Of a stretch of DNA of 64,000 nt, positions 7,864-15,760 are shown in pieces (within the stretch, counting starts at the first letter, position 1; each line of letters opens with the position of its first letter). Position numbers and translations under genes: made by a program. The notes under the pieces are model-generated. The model was not told the DNA's origin and did not search any database. It worked only from the letters and a program-made list of their open reading frames with translations. The stretch is from the NCBI RefSeq assembly GCF_900167945.1, contig NZ_FUZA01000004.1, positions 186,001 to 250,000 on the forward strand, written 5' to 3'. This DNA is from Dyadobacter psychrophilus. Its GTDB lineage: Bacteria > Bacteroidota > Bacteroidia > Cytophagales > Spirosomataceae.

Positions 7864-8994
7864 ATGAGTAAATCTGCTATTGTTATTGGAGCAGGCATTG
7901 TAGGATTAGCCACGGCAAGGGCTTTGGTGTCAAGAGGTTATCAGGTTACGGTCATCGAGCGTTCTTCGAAAGCTGTCGGCGCCTCTATCAGGAATTTTGG
8001 GATGGTGTGGCCAATCGGGCAGCCCGAGGGAACATTATATAATCGGGCATTGAAGGCCAAAAGCATCTGGAAGGAAACGCTTACGGAGGCTAAATGCTGG
8101 TTTTTTGAAGGCGGCAGCTTGCATATGGCTTATAAGAATGACGAGTTGCAAGCAATCAAAGAGTTTGTGGAGGTAAGCGGTTACCGGCCTGTGAAAGTCC
8201 TGAATGCTGCTGAAACATTAGAAATGTCGCCAGCGGTGAATGGAAACGGCTTGTTAGGCTCACTATATTCTGCGGATGAAATGATCGTGGACCCGCGGGA
8301 GGCCATTGCTGGCGTTGCGCGTTACTTGCAGGAAAAGTGGAGTGTAACCTTTTACTGGGACACGGTCATTTCGCAAATCAATTATCCCAATGTTTCATCC
8401 GGCTCCAAAAGCTGGTCGGCGGATGAAATTTTTGTTTGCAGCGGACAGGATTTTGAGACATTATATCCGGCGGAGTTCGCAGCAGCGCCTTTGACCAAAT
8501 GTAAATTACAAATGCTCCGACTGGAAGCACAGCCCAACGATTGGAAAATCGGCCCGGCACTGTGCGGCGGACTTTCACTGATCCATTACGACGGTTTCAA
8601 AGCCGCACCTTCACTGGCAGGTTTAAAAGCAAGATATCAGGAAGAATACAGCGAATATCTCAAATGGGGCATTCACGTAATGGCTTCCCAAAACGGTCTG
8701 GGCGAGATTACCGTGGGCGATTCGCATGAGTATGCGCTCACATTTGACCCGTTCGACCGCGAATTTATCAATAAAATGATCCTTGATTATCTCGGCACTT
8801 TTGCGCAGTTCAAATCACCCAAAGTTTCCCAAACCTGGAATGGGATCTATCCAAAAATGACAAATGGCAAGACGGAAATCGTCTTAAAGCCCGAACAAGG
8901 CGTCACAATCATCAATGGACTTGGCGGGGCGGGCATGTCGCTCTCTTTCGGCCTTTGCGATGAGGTGATCGGCGGAACTTATAGTGAATCCTAA
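7864..8994 (+). CDS. FAD-dependent aminophosphonate oxidase-like protein (TIGR03364 type)
   Basis: This 376-residue protein is of the DAO/glycine-oxidase fold. Residues 5-34 form the FAD-binding beta-alpha-beta unit, with G9-x-G11-x-x-G14 followed by a Glu-Arg at the end of strand two. The segment GASIRNFGMVWPIGQP is typical of the family that accompanies PhnX-like HAD enzymes. The C-terminal GLGGAGMSLSFGL closes the FAD site. Members of this group are known to oxidise 2-aminoethylphosphonate or its N-methyl form to phosphonoacetaldehyde, which would replace PhnW. The gene follows the HAD gene by 20 bases and precedes the exported hydrolase by 11. The choice between plain, N-methylated and hydroxylated aminoethylphosphonate cannot be made from sequence. 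Confidence 0.9.
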   Translation: MSKSAIVIGAGIVGLATARALVSRGYQVTVIERSSKAVGASIRNFGMVWPIGQPEGTLYNRALKAKSIWKETLTEAKCWFFEGGSLHMAYKNDELQAIKEFVEVSGYRPVKVLNAAETLEMSPAVNGNGLLGSLYSADEMIVDPREAIAGVARYLQEKWSVTFYWDTVISQINYPNVSSGSKSWSADEIFVCSGQDFETLYPAEFAAAPLTKCKLQMLRLEAQPNDWKIGPALCGGLSLIHYDGFKAAPSLAGLKARYQEEYSEYLKWGIHVMASQNGLGEITVGDSHEYALTFDPFDREFINKMILDYLGTFAQFKSPKVSQTWNGIYPKMTNGKTEIVLKPEQGVTIINGLGGAGMSLSFGLCDEVIGGTYSES

Positions 8995-9005
8995 ACCCTT
9001 AATAT

Positions 9006-9944
9006 ATGTTGCTCAGAATTTCGTTTCTCTTATCATTCGCAGCGTTTTCTTCTTTTTGCTTTGCCCAAAAAGACAGGCCAAAAGGCATTGAACATGTGAT
9101 CGTTATTGGTGTGGACGGGCTAAGTCCGGATGGCATTAACAAAGGAAAATCGCCCGTATTGCATGATATGATCGCTAATGGCAGCGTGAAATGGAATGTG
9201 CGCACGGTGCTAACCTCCGCGAGCAGCCAGAACTGGGCGTCCATGATCATGGGTGCGGGACCTGAGCAACATGGCATTATCAACAATGATTGGGAAATTG
9301 ATAAGCACACTTTGCCGCCGATCGTGCAGGAAAAGGACGGGCGCTTTCCCACAATTTTCAGTATATTTCAGAAGGCGAATCCTAAGGCCGAAATTGGCGT
9401 GGTGTATCATTGGGATGGTTTTGGAAGGTTATTTCAAAAAGACGCTGTGAATTACGACAAGCGTTTTGGTACTGAGGATTCCACTGCAACGGATTTCATC
9501 AATTATATAAAAACCAAAAAACCGGCTTTGGGTTTTGTGCATTTCGATCACGTAGACCATGCAGGACATCACGGCGGCCACGGCTCGCCGGAATATTATC
9601 AATCCGTTGCCAAAGCCGATTCGCTGATCGGGAAAATTCTTTCGGGCTTGAAAGATGCCGGGATAATGGACAGAACATTGGTGATCGTTTGGGCGGATCA
9701 TGGCGGACTTAACAAAGGTCACGGCGGCGCTACACCTCAGGAAGCCGAGATTGCGGGGATTTTTTACGGTAAGGATGTGAAAAAGGGATACAAGATCGAG
9801 CAGGAGGTTTACACTTATGACCTTGCTTCTACGATTGCATTTGTGCTCGGCGTTCAGCAGCCATATGCCTGGATCGGTCGCCCGGTGAAGCCTGCATTTG
9901 AAGGTCTTAAAGAACCGGAAAATCTCTGGAAGAGCGCGAAATAA
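9006..9944 (+). CDS. Exported alkaline-phosphatase-superfamily phosphodiesterase/phosphonate hydrolase
   Basis: This 312-residue protein begins with a signal peptide ending CFAQ at residue 21. The rest is an alkaline phosphatase superfamily domain of the nucleotide pyrophosphatase/phosphodiesterase branch, which also contains phosphonoacetate hydrolase. Likely two-metal ligands are Asp37 (GVDGLS), Asp184 and His188 (DHVDHAGHH), Asp231-His232 (WADHGG) and His239 (GHGG). The nucleophile position, usually Thr, appears to be Ser73, followed by Asn76. It should act in the periplasm. Its place inside the phosphonate operon suggests that it releases an aminophosphonate from an ester, for example a lipid or glycan head group. 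That role is an inference, since the family also cleaves ordinary phosphodiesters. Confidence 0.87.
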   Translation: MLLRISFLLSFAAFSSFCFAQKDRPKGIEHVIVIGVDGLSPDGINKGKSPVLHDMIANGSVKWNVRTVLTSASSQNWASMIMGAGPEQHGIINNDWEIDKHTLPPIVQEKDGRFPTIFSIFQKANPKAEIGVVYHWDGFGRLFQKDAVNYDKRFGTEDSTATDFINYIKTKKPALGFVHFDHVDHAGHHGGHGSPEYYQSVAKADSLIGKILSGLKDAGIMDRTLVIVWADHGGLNKGHGGATPQEAEIAGIFYGKDVKKGYKIEQEVYTYDLASTIAFVLGVQQPYAWIGRPVKPAFEGLKEPENLWKSAK

Positions 9945-9984
9945 TTTATTTTTCAGGATGCAGGAATCTCATTATTAGTCATAT

Positions 9985-11340
9985 ATGGCGGAACATAACA
10001 GAACGGAGGGGGATATCAATTTGTCAGATGCACGCCGGGATTGGTATGCTGTGATAAGCGATCCGGAAACTGTTTCCTACCTGGAAGAAGATGCGGAGCA
10101 TTTCCTGCACCAGTCGTTGTCAACGCCTTGCCTGGATGTGCTAGCTTACTGCGAAGGGATTTATCTGACTGACATTCAGGGTAAAACTTATATGGATTTC
10201 CATGGCAACAATGTGCACCAGCTCGGTTACCGGAATCCTTACATTATTAAAAAATTAAAAGAACAGCTCGATATCCTGCCCTTTTCACCGAGGCGTTACA
10301 CCAATGTCCCGGCGATTGAGCTGGCAAAAAAGTTGGGAAGTCTGTTACCCGGCAACCTTAATCGTGTGCTTTTTGCACCGGGAGGCACGTCGGCGATCAG
10401 TATTGCTCTGAAATTGGCACGCATTGTGACAGGAAAGCACAAAGTCGTTTCGCTTTGGGATTCATTTCACGGCGCTTCGCTGGATGCGATCTCTGCTGGC
10501 GGTGAGTTGGATTTTCGCAAAGATATGGGCCCGCTTATGCCAGGTGTAGAACGCATTCCGCCACCTATGACTTATCGCGGACCATTTGCCAATGCAGGAA
10601 ACGGTGATCTGGCTTATGCGGATTATCTGGAATATGTCATTGAAAAGGAGGGCGATATTGGTGCTTTTTTGATCGAAACCATGAGGAATACGGATGTCCA
10701 GATACCCTCACAAGCGTATTGGAATAGGGTTCGTGAAATATGCACGAAACACAAAGTTTTACTCATTCTCGACGAGATTCCCATTGCCTTCGGCAGGACG
10801 GGAAAGATGTTCGCATTTGAACATTATGACATTGAGCCGGATATCATTTGTTTAGGAAAGGGGTTAGGCGGAGGCGTCATGCCCATGGCCGCCATCATTG
10901 CCCGCGAATCGCATAACATTGCCCAAAGCGTCTCGCTGGGGCATTTTACACATGAAAAAAGTCCGCTGGGGAGCGTGGCCGCATTAGCGATGCTCGACTA
11001 TATGGAGCAAAACCGGATCCTGGAAAAAGTGCAGGAAGATGCCGTTTTCATGGCAGCTGAATTACAAAAATTAGAAGATAAATTCCCGCTGATCGGCGAT
11101 GTGAGGGGCGTAGGATTGTTGTGGGGGATTGAATTAGTGAGAGACAAAGACACCAAGGAAAAAGCCATAAAGGAAGCAGAAATTGTGATGTACGAGTGCC
11201 TCAAAAATGGTTTGAGTTTTAAAGTTTCGCAAGGGAATGTGCTGCAACTATCGCCACCGCTGATCATTAGTCGCGAGCAGTTGCGCGAAGCCTTGCTGAT
11301 CCTCGAAAACGCCCTTGAAAAGGCCTCCGTCTTTGTGTAA
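9985..11340 (+). CDS. pbfA: PbfA-like (R)-1-hydroxy-2-aminoethylphosphonate ammonia-lyase, class III aminotransferase fold
   Basis: This 451-residue PLP enzyme has the class III aminotransferase fold. The PLP phosphate cup is GGTSA at 133-137, the pyridine-binding Asp is D263 in ILDEIPIAFGRTG, and the Schiff-base lysine is K292 in LGKGLGGG. The N-terminal segments HQSLSTPCLD and DFHGNNVHQLGY are, from memory, typical of PbfA, which eliminates ammonia from (R)-1-hydroxy-2-aminoethylphosphonate to give phosphonoacetaldehyde. The neighbours (PhnX-like hydrolase and FAD oxidase) fit that product. Bulk homology alone would support only 'aminotransferase', so the specific name rests on motif memory plus context. 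Length is normal, and it lies 18 bases before the carrier gene. Confidence 0.85.
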   Translation: MAEHNRTEGDINLSDARRDWYAVISDPETVSYLEEDAEHFLHQSLSTPCLDVLAYCEGIYLTDIQGKTYMDFHGNNVHQLGYRNPYIIKKLKEQLDILPFSPRRYTNVPAIELAKKLGSLLPGNLNRVLFAPGGTSAISIALKLARIVTGKHKVVSLWDSFHGASLDAISAGGELDFRKDMGPLMPGVERIPPPMTYRGPFANAGNGDLAYADYLEYVIEKEGDIGAFLIETMRNTDVQIPSQAYWNRVREICTKHKVLLILDEIPIAFGRTGKMFAFEHYDIEPDIICLGKGLGGGVMPMAAIIARESHNIAQSVSLGHFTHEKSPLGSVAALAMLDYMEQNRILEKVQEDAVFMAAELQKLEDKFPLIGDVRGVGLLWGIELVRDKDTKEKAIKEAEIVMYECLKNGLSFKVSQGNVLQLSPPLIISREQLREALLILENALEKASVFV

Positions 11341-11358
11341 TTCATAAAAACCGGTGCT

Positions 11359-12660
11359 ATGCGTTTACAAACAGCATTGCAGCGTTCCAACACGCTGTTC
11401 ATTGCCTGGGCCGTTATTGCCTCTTTTGGAGCCTATTTTTGTATGTATGCTTTCAGGAAACCCTTTAACGCAGGTCTGTATCAGGGACTTGAACTGGGCG
11501 ATGTCAGTTACAAGGCGATCCTGATTATTTCGCAGGTTGCCGGTTATACACTTTCCAAATTTGCCGGGATCAAGGTCATTTCGGAGCTGAAACATAGCTC
11601 CCGGATTAAACTTATTATCTCATTAATTCTCGTTGCGGAAATCGCATTGCTTTTCTTCGGACTCGTTCCTTACCCTTACAATTTTATTTTCCTGTTTATC
11701 AATGGCTTGCCGCTTGGGATGGTTTATGGAGTTGTTTTCAGTTTTCTGGAAGGGCGCAGGTTTACCGAAATGCTTGCTATGGGGCTGAATATCAGCGTTG
11801 TGGTGGCTTCCGGGATATTAAAAACCACTTACATTGAGCTGCACACCATGCTTCCCCGCATTTCGGAATTCTGGATGCCAGGTTTTATGGGTGCATTGTT
11901 TTTGCCGTTTTTCTGCTTTTTTGTGTGGATGCTTTCGGTAATTCCTAAGCCGACGCCTGAGGACATCCAGTTAAGAACAGAGCGCAAGCCGATGACGAAG
12001 GAAGATAAACGCGTTGTGATGGCGCAATTTGGCTTTCCGATCGTTTGTCTGGTCGTGTTTTACGCCACGCTCGTCGTACTGCGTGATTTCAGGGATAATT
12101 TCACGATTGAGATCTGGAACGAAATCGATGCGAACTGGGGAAGCAGCGTCTTTACGACAACAGAAATGATCACGGGCGTGGTGGTGCTAGTAATTATTGG
12201 AAGTCTGGCTTTTGTGCGGGATAATGTAAAGGGTTTCCGGCTAACTAACCTGATCCTATTTGTGTCTGTGACATTATTAGGCGCAGGGACATTTCTTTTT
12301 CAGAAAGGTGCAATCAATGGTTTTTACTGGATGCTGATGGTGGGACTTGGGACTTTCCTGGCGTACACAGTGTTGCAAACGGTGGTATTCGAGCGCATGA
12401 TCGCTCTTTTCCGGATGAAGGCCAATGCGGGTTTCTTTGTTTACATCTGCGAAAGCATTGGTTACCTGGGAAGTGTGGCCCTCTTGCTGTATAAGGAATT
12501 TTTCATGAAGGACCTCAGCTGGTCCCATGTACTGATGCAATTCACTTACATTCAATTTTTTCTTGGATTCGTACTGCTGGCATTTGCCAATATATATCTT
12601 GAAAGGATCAGAGCGAATCAGGAGCAGAAGGCAGATGGGTCGAGCCTTGCCGCTGCTTGA
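11359..12660 (+). CDS. DUF5690-family MFS transporter, probable phosphonate/organophosphate carrier
   Basis: This 433-residue inner-membrane protein has about 12 hydrophobic spans in two bundles with a charged loop near residues 200-220. It resembles the DUF5690 family of MFS-like proteins. The N-terminal segment YFCMYAFRKPFNAG resembles the first-helix YxxRKxF motif of the GlpT/UhpT organophosphate:phosphate antiporters, in which the Arg contacts phosphate. As the last gene of the operon, it is the natural candidate for uptake of an aminophosphonate across the inner membrane, since no PhnCDE ABC transporter is present here. Direction and substrate are inferred. A strong hairpin terminator follows within 30 bases. 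Confidence 0.85.
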   Translation: MRLQTALQRSNTLFIAWAVIASFGAYFCMYAFRKPFNAGLYQGLELGDVSYKAILIISQVAGYTLSKFAGIKVISELKHSSRIKLIISLILVAEIALLFFGLVPYPYNFIFLFINGLPLGMVYGVVFSFLEGRRFTEMLAMGLNISVVVASGILKTTYIELHTMLPRISEFWMPGFMGALFLPFFCFFVWMLSVIPKPTPEDIQLRTERKPMTKEDKRVVMAQFGFPIVCLVVFYATLVVLRDFRDNFTIEIWNEIDANWGSSVFTTTEMITGVVVLVIIGSLAFVRDNVKGFRLTNLILFVSVTLLGAGTFLFQKGAINGFYWMLMVGLGTFLAYTVLQTVVFERMIALFRMKANAGFFVYICESIGYLGSVALLLYKEFFMKDLSWSHVLMQFTYIQFFLGFVLLAFANIYLERIRANQEQKADGSSLAAA

Positions 12661-12685
12661 AATAAAAATGCTCCTAAAAGGCATA

Positions 12686-12716
12686 AAAAAAGGAGAACTA
12701 AGTGGTTCTCCTTTTT
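12686..12716. terminator. Terminator closing the phosphonate operon
   Basis: Arms AAAAAAGGAGAAC and GTTCTCCTTTTT with a 6-base loop form a strong hairpin with U tracts on both strands. It could serve both the plus-strand operon and the minus-strand small secreted protein gene that ends at 12751. Confidence 0.85.
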
Positions 12717-12750
12717 AATCTCAATTTCACCTTAATAACTGATTCTCTAA

Positions 12751-12975
12751 CTATTTTGTCACTTTAAGCTCAACAATTGAAGCTTTTTGTGCCGGCGTGT
12801 ACTTCGCGTAATCGTTGGTCGCTTTTTCACGTTGCGGAGCCGGCGTTTCAATGGTTTGTGCCGAAGCTGGTAATGTATTGGGTGCTGCTACTTTTGTTTT
12901 ATCTTCTATGTTAGCAAATGCGAAAGTAGTGCTGAGCGCCATAGCGCAAACGAATGTTGTGATTGAATTTTTCAT
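12751..12975 (-). CDS. Small secreted protein of unknown function
   Basis: This 74-residue protein has a clear signal peptide (MKNSITTFVCAMALSTTFAFA, cleavage near residue 21). The mature part is short, hydrophilic and rich in Ala, Pro, Thr and Lys, with no recognisable domain. A TACATTTG promoter box lies 43 bases before the ATG, and the bidirectional terminator follows the stop, so it looks like an independent, well-framed transcription unit. I do not recognise the family. A periplasmic or secreted role is all that can be said. Confidence 0.7.
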   Translation of the reverse strand: MKNSITTFVCAMALSTTFAFANIEDKTKVAAPNTLPASAQTIETPAPQREKATNDYAKYTPAQKASIVELKVTK

Positions 12976-13018
12976 AGCTAAATATTTTTAAATCTTGTGT
13001 TTGTCTTATTTGACTGTA

Positions 13019-13026
13019 CAAATGTA
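13019..13026 (-). promoter_or_regulatory. -7 promoter box of the small secreted protein gene
   Basis: The minus strand reads TACATTTG, a full TAnnTTTG match 43 bases before the ATG. No matching -33 element is evident. Confidence 0.4.
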
Positions 13027-13202
13027 AATCAAAGTTATATAGACACATAGGATTTTTTCAATAAGTGAGCTAACGGGAATATGAATGGTTGTTATTGATG
13101 ATGAGTAATTTAACGGAGTTTGACGAATGATAATATGATTGGGCAATACAATTTTTCGGAGAAAGTTAATTTGTATTTAACATTGAAATAATACAATTAG
13201 TA

Positions 13203-13709
13203 TTACTCGGTTTTGGCCTTGATCAGAATATATTCAGTTTTACTGCCATTGCCGAAGGCTGAGATCTGTGAATATTTCTCGTAATTATCCCATCTTTTGA
13301 GATGATTATCATCAATGTTCGGGGCAATGTTTTCTTTTAAATTCAGTATTCCTAAAATAACCCGATCTTCAAAATCGTAATCTGAAAGTTTATTGAGCTG
13401 GATCTGGTCGGCAATTTCATTGATATAAATGATTTCCACCTTTCCTTCCCGATAGATCATCTTCGGGCATTTTTCGCAGCCTGCGACCTCATCTTTATAA
13501 TAGCTGTCCAGCGTTCCTTTACCCAAAACCGCTTCCACTTCTTCCATATTGCGCATTGCAACTTTTGGCAAATCCAGCTCTACTGTAACCGGTGCGTTCT
13601 CGTCGCCGTCGCCGAGGACAAAGAATTTGATAAAAATGGCAATGAGAATGATGACAAAGGCAATGAATTTCCAATTTGCCCATTTACGCTTAACAGTAAC
13701 TTGTTCCAT
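13203..13709 (-). CDS. Membrane-anchored protein of unknown function
   Basis: This 168-residue protein starts at the ATG at 13709. An upstream TTG at 13757 would add 16 unlikely residues. A single N-terminal membrane span (residues about 14-32, WKFIAFVIILIAIFIKFFV) precedes a soluble domain that contains a CEKC pair near residue 74, which might bind metal or form a disulfide. The C-terminal part is charged and mixed alpha/beta. I do not recognise a family. It is transcribed divergently from the endonuclease V gene, with 69 bases between the two starts. No function is proposed. Confidence 0.75.
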   Translation of the reverse strand: MEQVTVKRKWANWKFIAFVIILIAIFIKFFVLGDGDENAPVTVELDLPKVAMRNMEEVEAVLGKGTLDSYYKDEVAGCEKCPKMIYREGKVEIIYINEIADQIQLNKLSDYDFEDRVILGILNLKENIAPNIDDNHLKRWDNYEKYSQISAFGNGSKTEYILIKAKTE

Positions 13710-13778
13710 GAGGATGGCTTGATTTTTTAATAAACCGAAATATTTTAAGGAACACAAAGAATATCATGCCAGTCACAC

Positions 13779-14507
13779 ATGAATAACATTATTGAAACGC
13801 CGGAATCAAATTATGGCCAGCTGACCATTGCGGAAGCTACGCTCATTCAGGAAAAGTTGCGGACGCAGGTCAGGCTTACGCCCATGGAGGGTGAAATCAA
13901 GACCATCGCCGGGGCGGATATTTCTTTGGACCTGAACAGTGATATAGTATACGCAGGCATGGTTGTCCTCAGTTATCCCGATTTGAAGCCGATCGCCTGT
14001 TCGCTCGTGCAAACCACGAATATTTTTCCTTACGTGCCAGGTTATCTCGCTTTTCGTGAAATTCCGGCGTTGTTGAAGGTTTACGAGCAGATCCCCGTGA
14101 AGCCGGACTGCATTATGTTCGACGGGAATGGCATCCTGCACAAGCGGCGACTCGGAATAGCCACGCATTTTGGTGTACTGACAGATACGATGACATTGGG
14201 CTGCGCCAAGAAGAAGCTGGCCGGAAATTATGCTGATCCGGGGGAAACGAAGGGAGATTACACACTCGTGACCGACAGAGGGGAAACTATTGGATTTGCG
14301 CTCAGGAGCAAGCTGAATGTAAAACCCGTTTTTATATCACCAGGGCACCGAATGAGCCTAAAAGACAGCATGGACATCACTATGAAATGTCTTGGGAAAC
14401 ACCGGCTTCCGGAACCTACCCGCAGGGCGCATGAGTTTGTGAACAGGTTCCGGATCGGTGAGCTGAAAGAAGGTTTTCACGAGCTCGAACAATGGAGTTT
14501 GTTCTGA
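13779..14507 (+). CDS. nfi: Endonuclease V (deoxyinosine 3' endonuclease)
   Basis: This 242-residue repair enzyme nicks DNA at the second phosphodiester bond 3' to deoxyinosine. Family motifs are all present: IAGADIS with metal ligand Asp47, FPYVPGYLAFREIP with the wedge Tyr and Glu94, and DGNGILHKRRLGIATHFG with Asp115 and His130. The third motif reads DGNGILHKRR where many homologs have DGxGxxHPRxxG, which is a mild variation. Length is normal for the family. The stop abuts the stop of the convergent GH18 gene, with no intergenic bases between them. Confidence 0.93.
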   Translation: MNNIIETPESNYGQLTIAEATLIQEKLRTQVRLTPMEGEIKTIAGADISLDLNSDIVYAGMVVLSYPDLKPIACSLVQTTNIFPYVPGYLAFREIPALLKVYEQIPVKPDCIMFDGNGILHKRRLGIATHFGVLTDTMTLGCAKKKLAGNYADPGETKGDYTLVTDRGETIGFALRSKLNVKPVFISPGHRMSLKDSMDITMKCLGKHRLPEPTRRAHEFVNRFRIGELKEGFHELEQWSLF

Positions 14508-15680
14508 CTATTTGAATGTTTTATCAATTTCGTCCAAAAGATAGGTTTTCGAGTCGGAATCGTATTCCCAGAACATGACGCCTGCTAATTTTTTATCCAG
14601 CACATATTTGCATTTTTCCCGCACAGACTGTTCGTCGTCGTAACTCAAAACATCACCTGTCTTAGCATTCATTAAATAAGGCGCTTTTGCGGTTTCGTCC
14701 CGATATTCTTTAAAACCGTTTTTGTTAATCATGCTGTCTTTGATCATCGTGTAGCCATCCACATATTTTTGCGAAATCTGCTTTTGGCCAAGGCCCTTAT
14801 CCAGCTTTGCCACACGGAACATGCGCCCGTAAAAAGGAAGGCCTACAACCAGTTTGTTCATAGGAACACCTTCTGCCGAAAACGCCTTTACAGCATTATC
14901 CACGGAATGACTCGCTTTGTAAATGTCGGAATTATATAACGCCGCATGATGCACTGCGGTATCGCCCTGGAAAAGGTCGTAAGTCATCATATTGACATAG
15001 TCCAGGAAAGCTGCTGCTTTGCCCATTTCAACCACTTTTAGAAAAGACGTAAAACCCGGAACGGCCGTAGTAAGCAGTTTTTTCTTACCCGATTCTTTTT
15101 CAAAAGCGTCCAGTTCCTTACGGATTGCTTCAAACATTAATGTGAAATTCTGCTTGTCTTCGGGACGGTAAACGTTGCCGTCTTCACCAGGCATGCCGGG
15201 ATATTCCCAATCTATGTCTACGCCGTCAAGATCGTATTTTTTGATAATGTCAACGGAACTCGCTGCGAAGATTTTTCGGGAAGCTTCTGTTAATACGGCG
15301 TCAGAGAAGTTCTCGCTCCAAGTCCAGCCACCGAGAGAAATCAGAATTTTAAGGTCGGGGTTTTTCTCTTTCAGTAATTTAAGCTTACGGAAATTCGTGG
15401 AATCTGTTTTTTCATTGGTTAAAAAAGCCTTTCCTTTCTGTACATCTACAAATGCGTAGTTGATGTGCGTAAGCTTGTCAACCTCAATGCGGTCCGTATT
15501 AACAAGCCCGCGGAAACCTCCCACATAACCGATGACGACTGGTTTTGTTGCTGTGCTGTCTGCGGCACTTTCCTCGGCTTTTTTTTCGGATTTGCATGCC
15601 GTCGTTATCAACAAGGGCGCAGCGACAAGGATTGCTGCGAGCGGAGAGAGCAGGGTTTTGGTAAATTTTGAAAAAAGCAT
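14508..15680 (-). CDS. GH18 family chitinase-like lipoprotein
   Basis: This 390-residue protein has a lipoprotein signal (LLITTAC, lipid-bearing Cys29) followed by a Ser/Ala/Glu linker. One GH18 barrel follows, with the full catalytic motif DGVDIDWE and acid Glu159. The strand-3 motif ILISLGGW and the late VMFWEYDSD tryptophan strand also match the family. It should cleave beta-1,4-N-acetylglucosamine chains (chitin or related glycans) at the cell envelope. No carbohydrate-binding module or type IX sorting tail is present, so it is probably anchored rather than released. It stands alone between the endonuclease V gene and the end-joining pair, and nothing nearby points to chitin uptake. Confidence 0.92.
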   Translation of the reverse strand: MLFSKFTKTLLSPLAAILVAAPLLITTACKSEKKAEESAADSTATKPVVIGYVGGFRGLVNTDRIEVDKLTHINYAFVDVQKGKAFLTNEKTDSTNFRKLKLLKEKNPDLKILISLGGWTWSENFSDAVLTEASRKIFAASSVDIIKKYDLDGVDIDWEYPGMPGEDGNVYRPEDKQNFTLMFEAIRKELDAFEKESGKKKLLTTAVPGFTSFLKVVEMGKAAAFLDYVNMMTYDLFQGDTAVHHAALYNSDIYKASHSVDNAVKAFSAEGVPMNKLVVGLPFYGRMFRVAKLDKGLGQKQISQKYVDGYTMIKDSMINKNGFKEYRDETAKAPYLMNAKTGDVLSYDDEQSVREKCKYVLDKKLAGVMFWEYDSDSKTYLLDEIDKTFK

Positions 15681-15760
15681 GGGATTAGGTTATGGTTGAA
15701 GCGATAAAGTAACTATTACTTCAAAACATCTCCTAATGTGATTTTAGTTAAAATGCCGGA

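Noticed and set aside
7864-8994. Naming the FAD protein a glycine oxidase or D-amino acid dehydrogenase
   Set aside because: The RNFGMVWPIGQP segment and the PhnX-like and PbfA-like neighbours fit the aminophosphonate oxidase group better.
9985-11340. Calling the PLP enzyme PhnW or a generic acetylornithine transaminase
   Set aside because: PhnW has a class V fold, while this is class III with PbfA-like N-terminal motifs.
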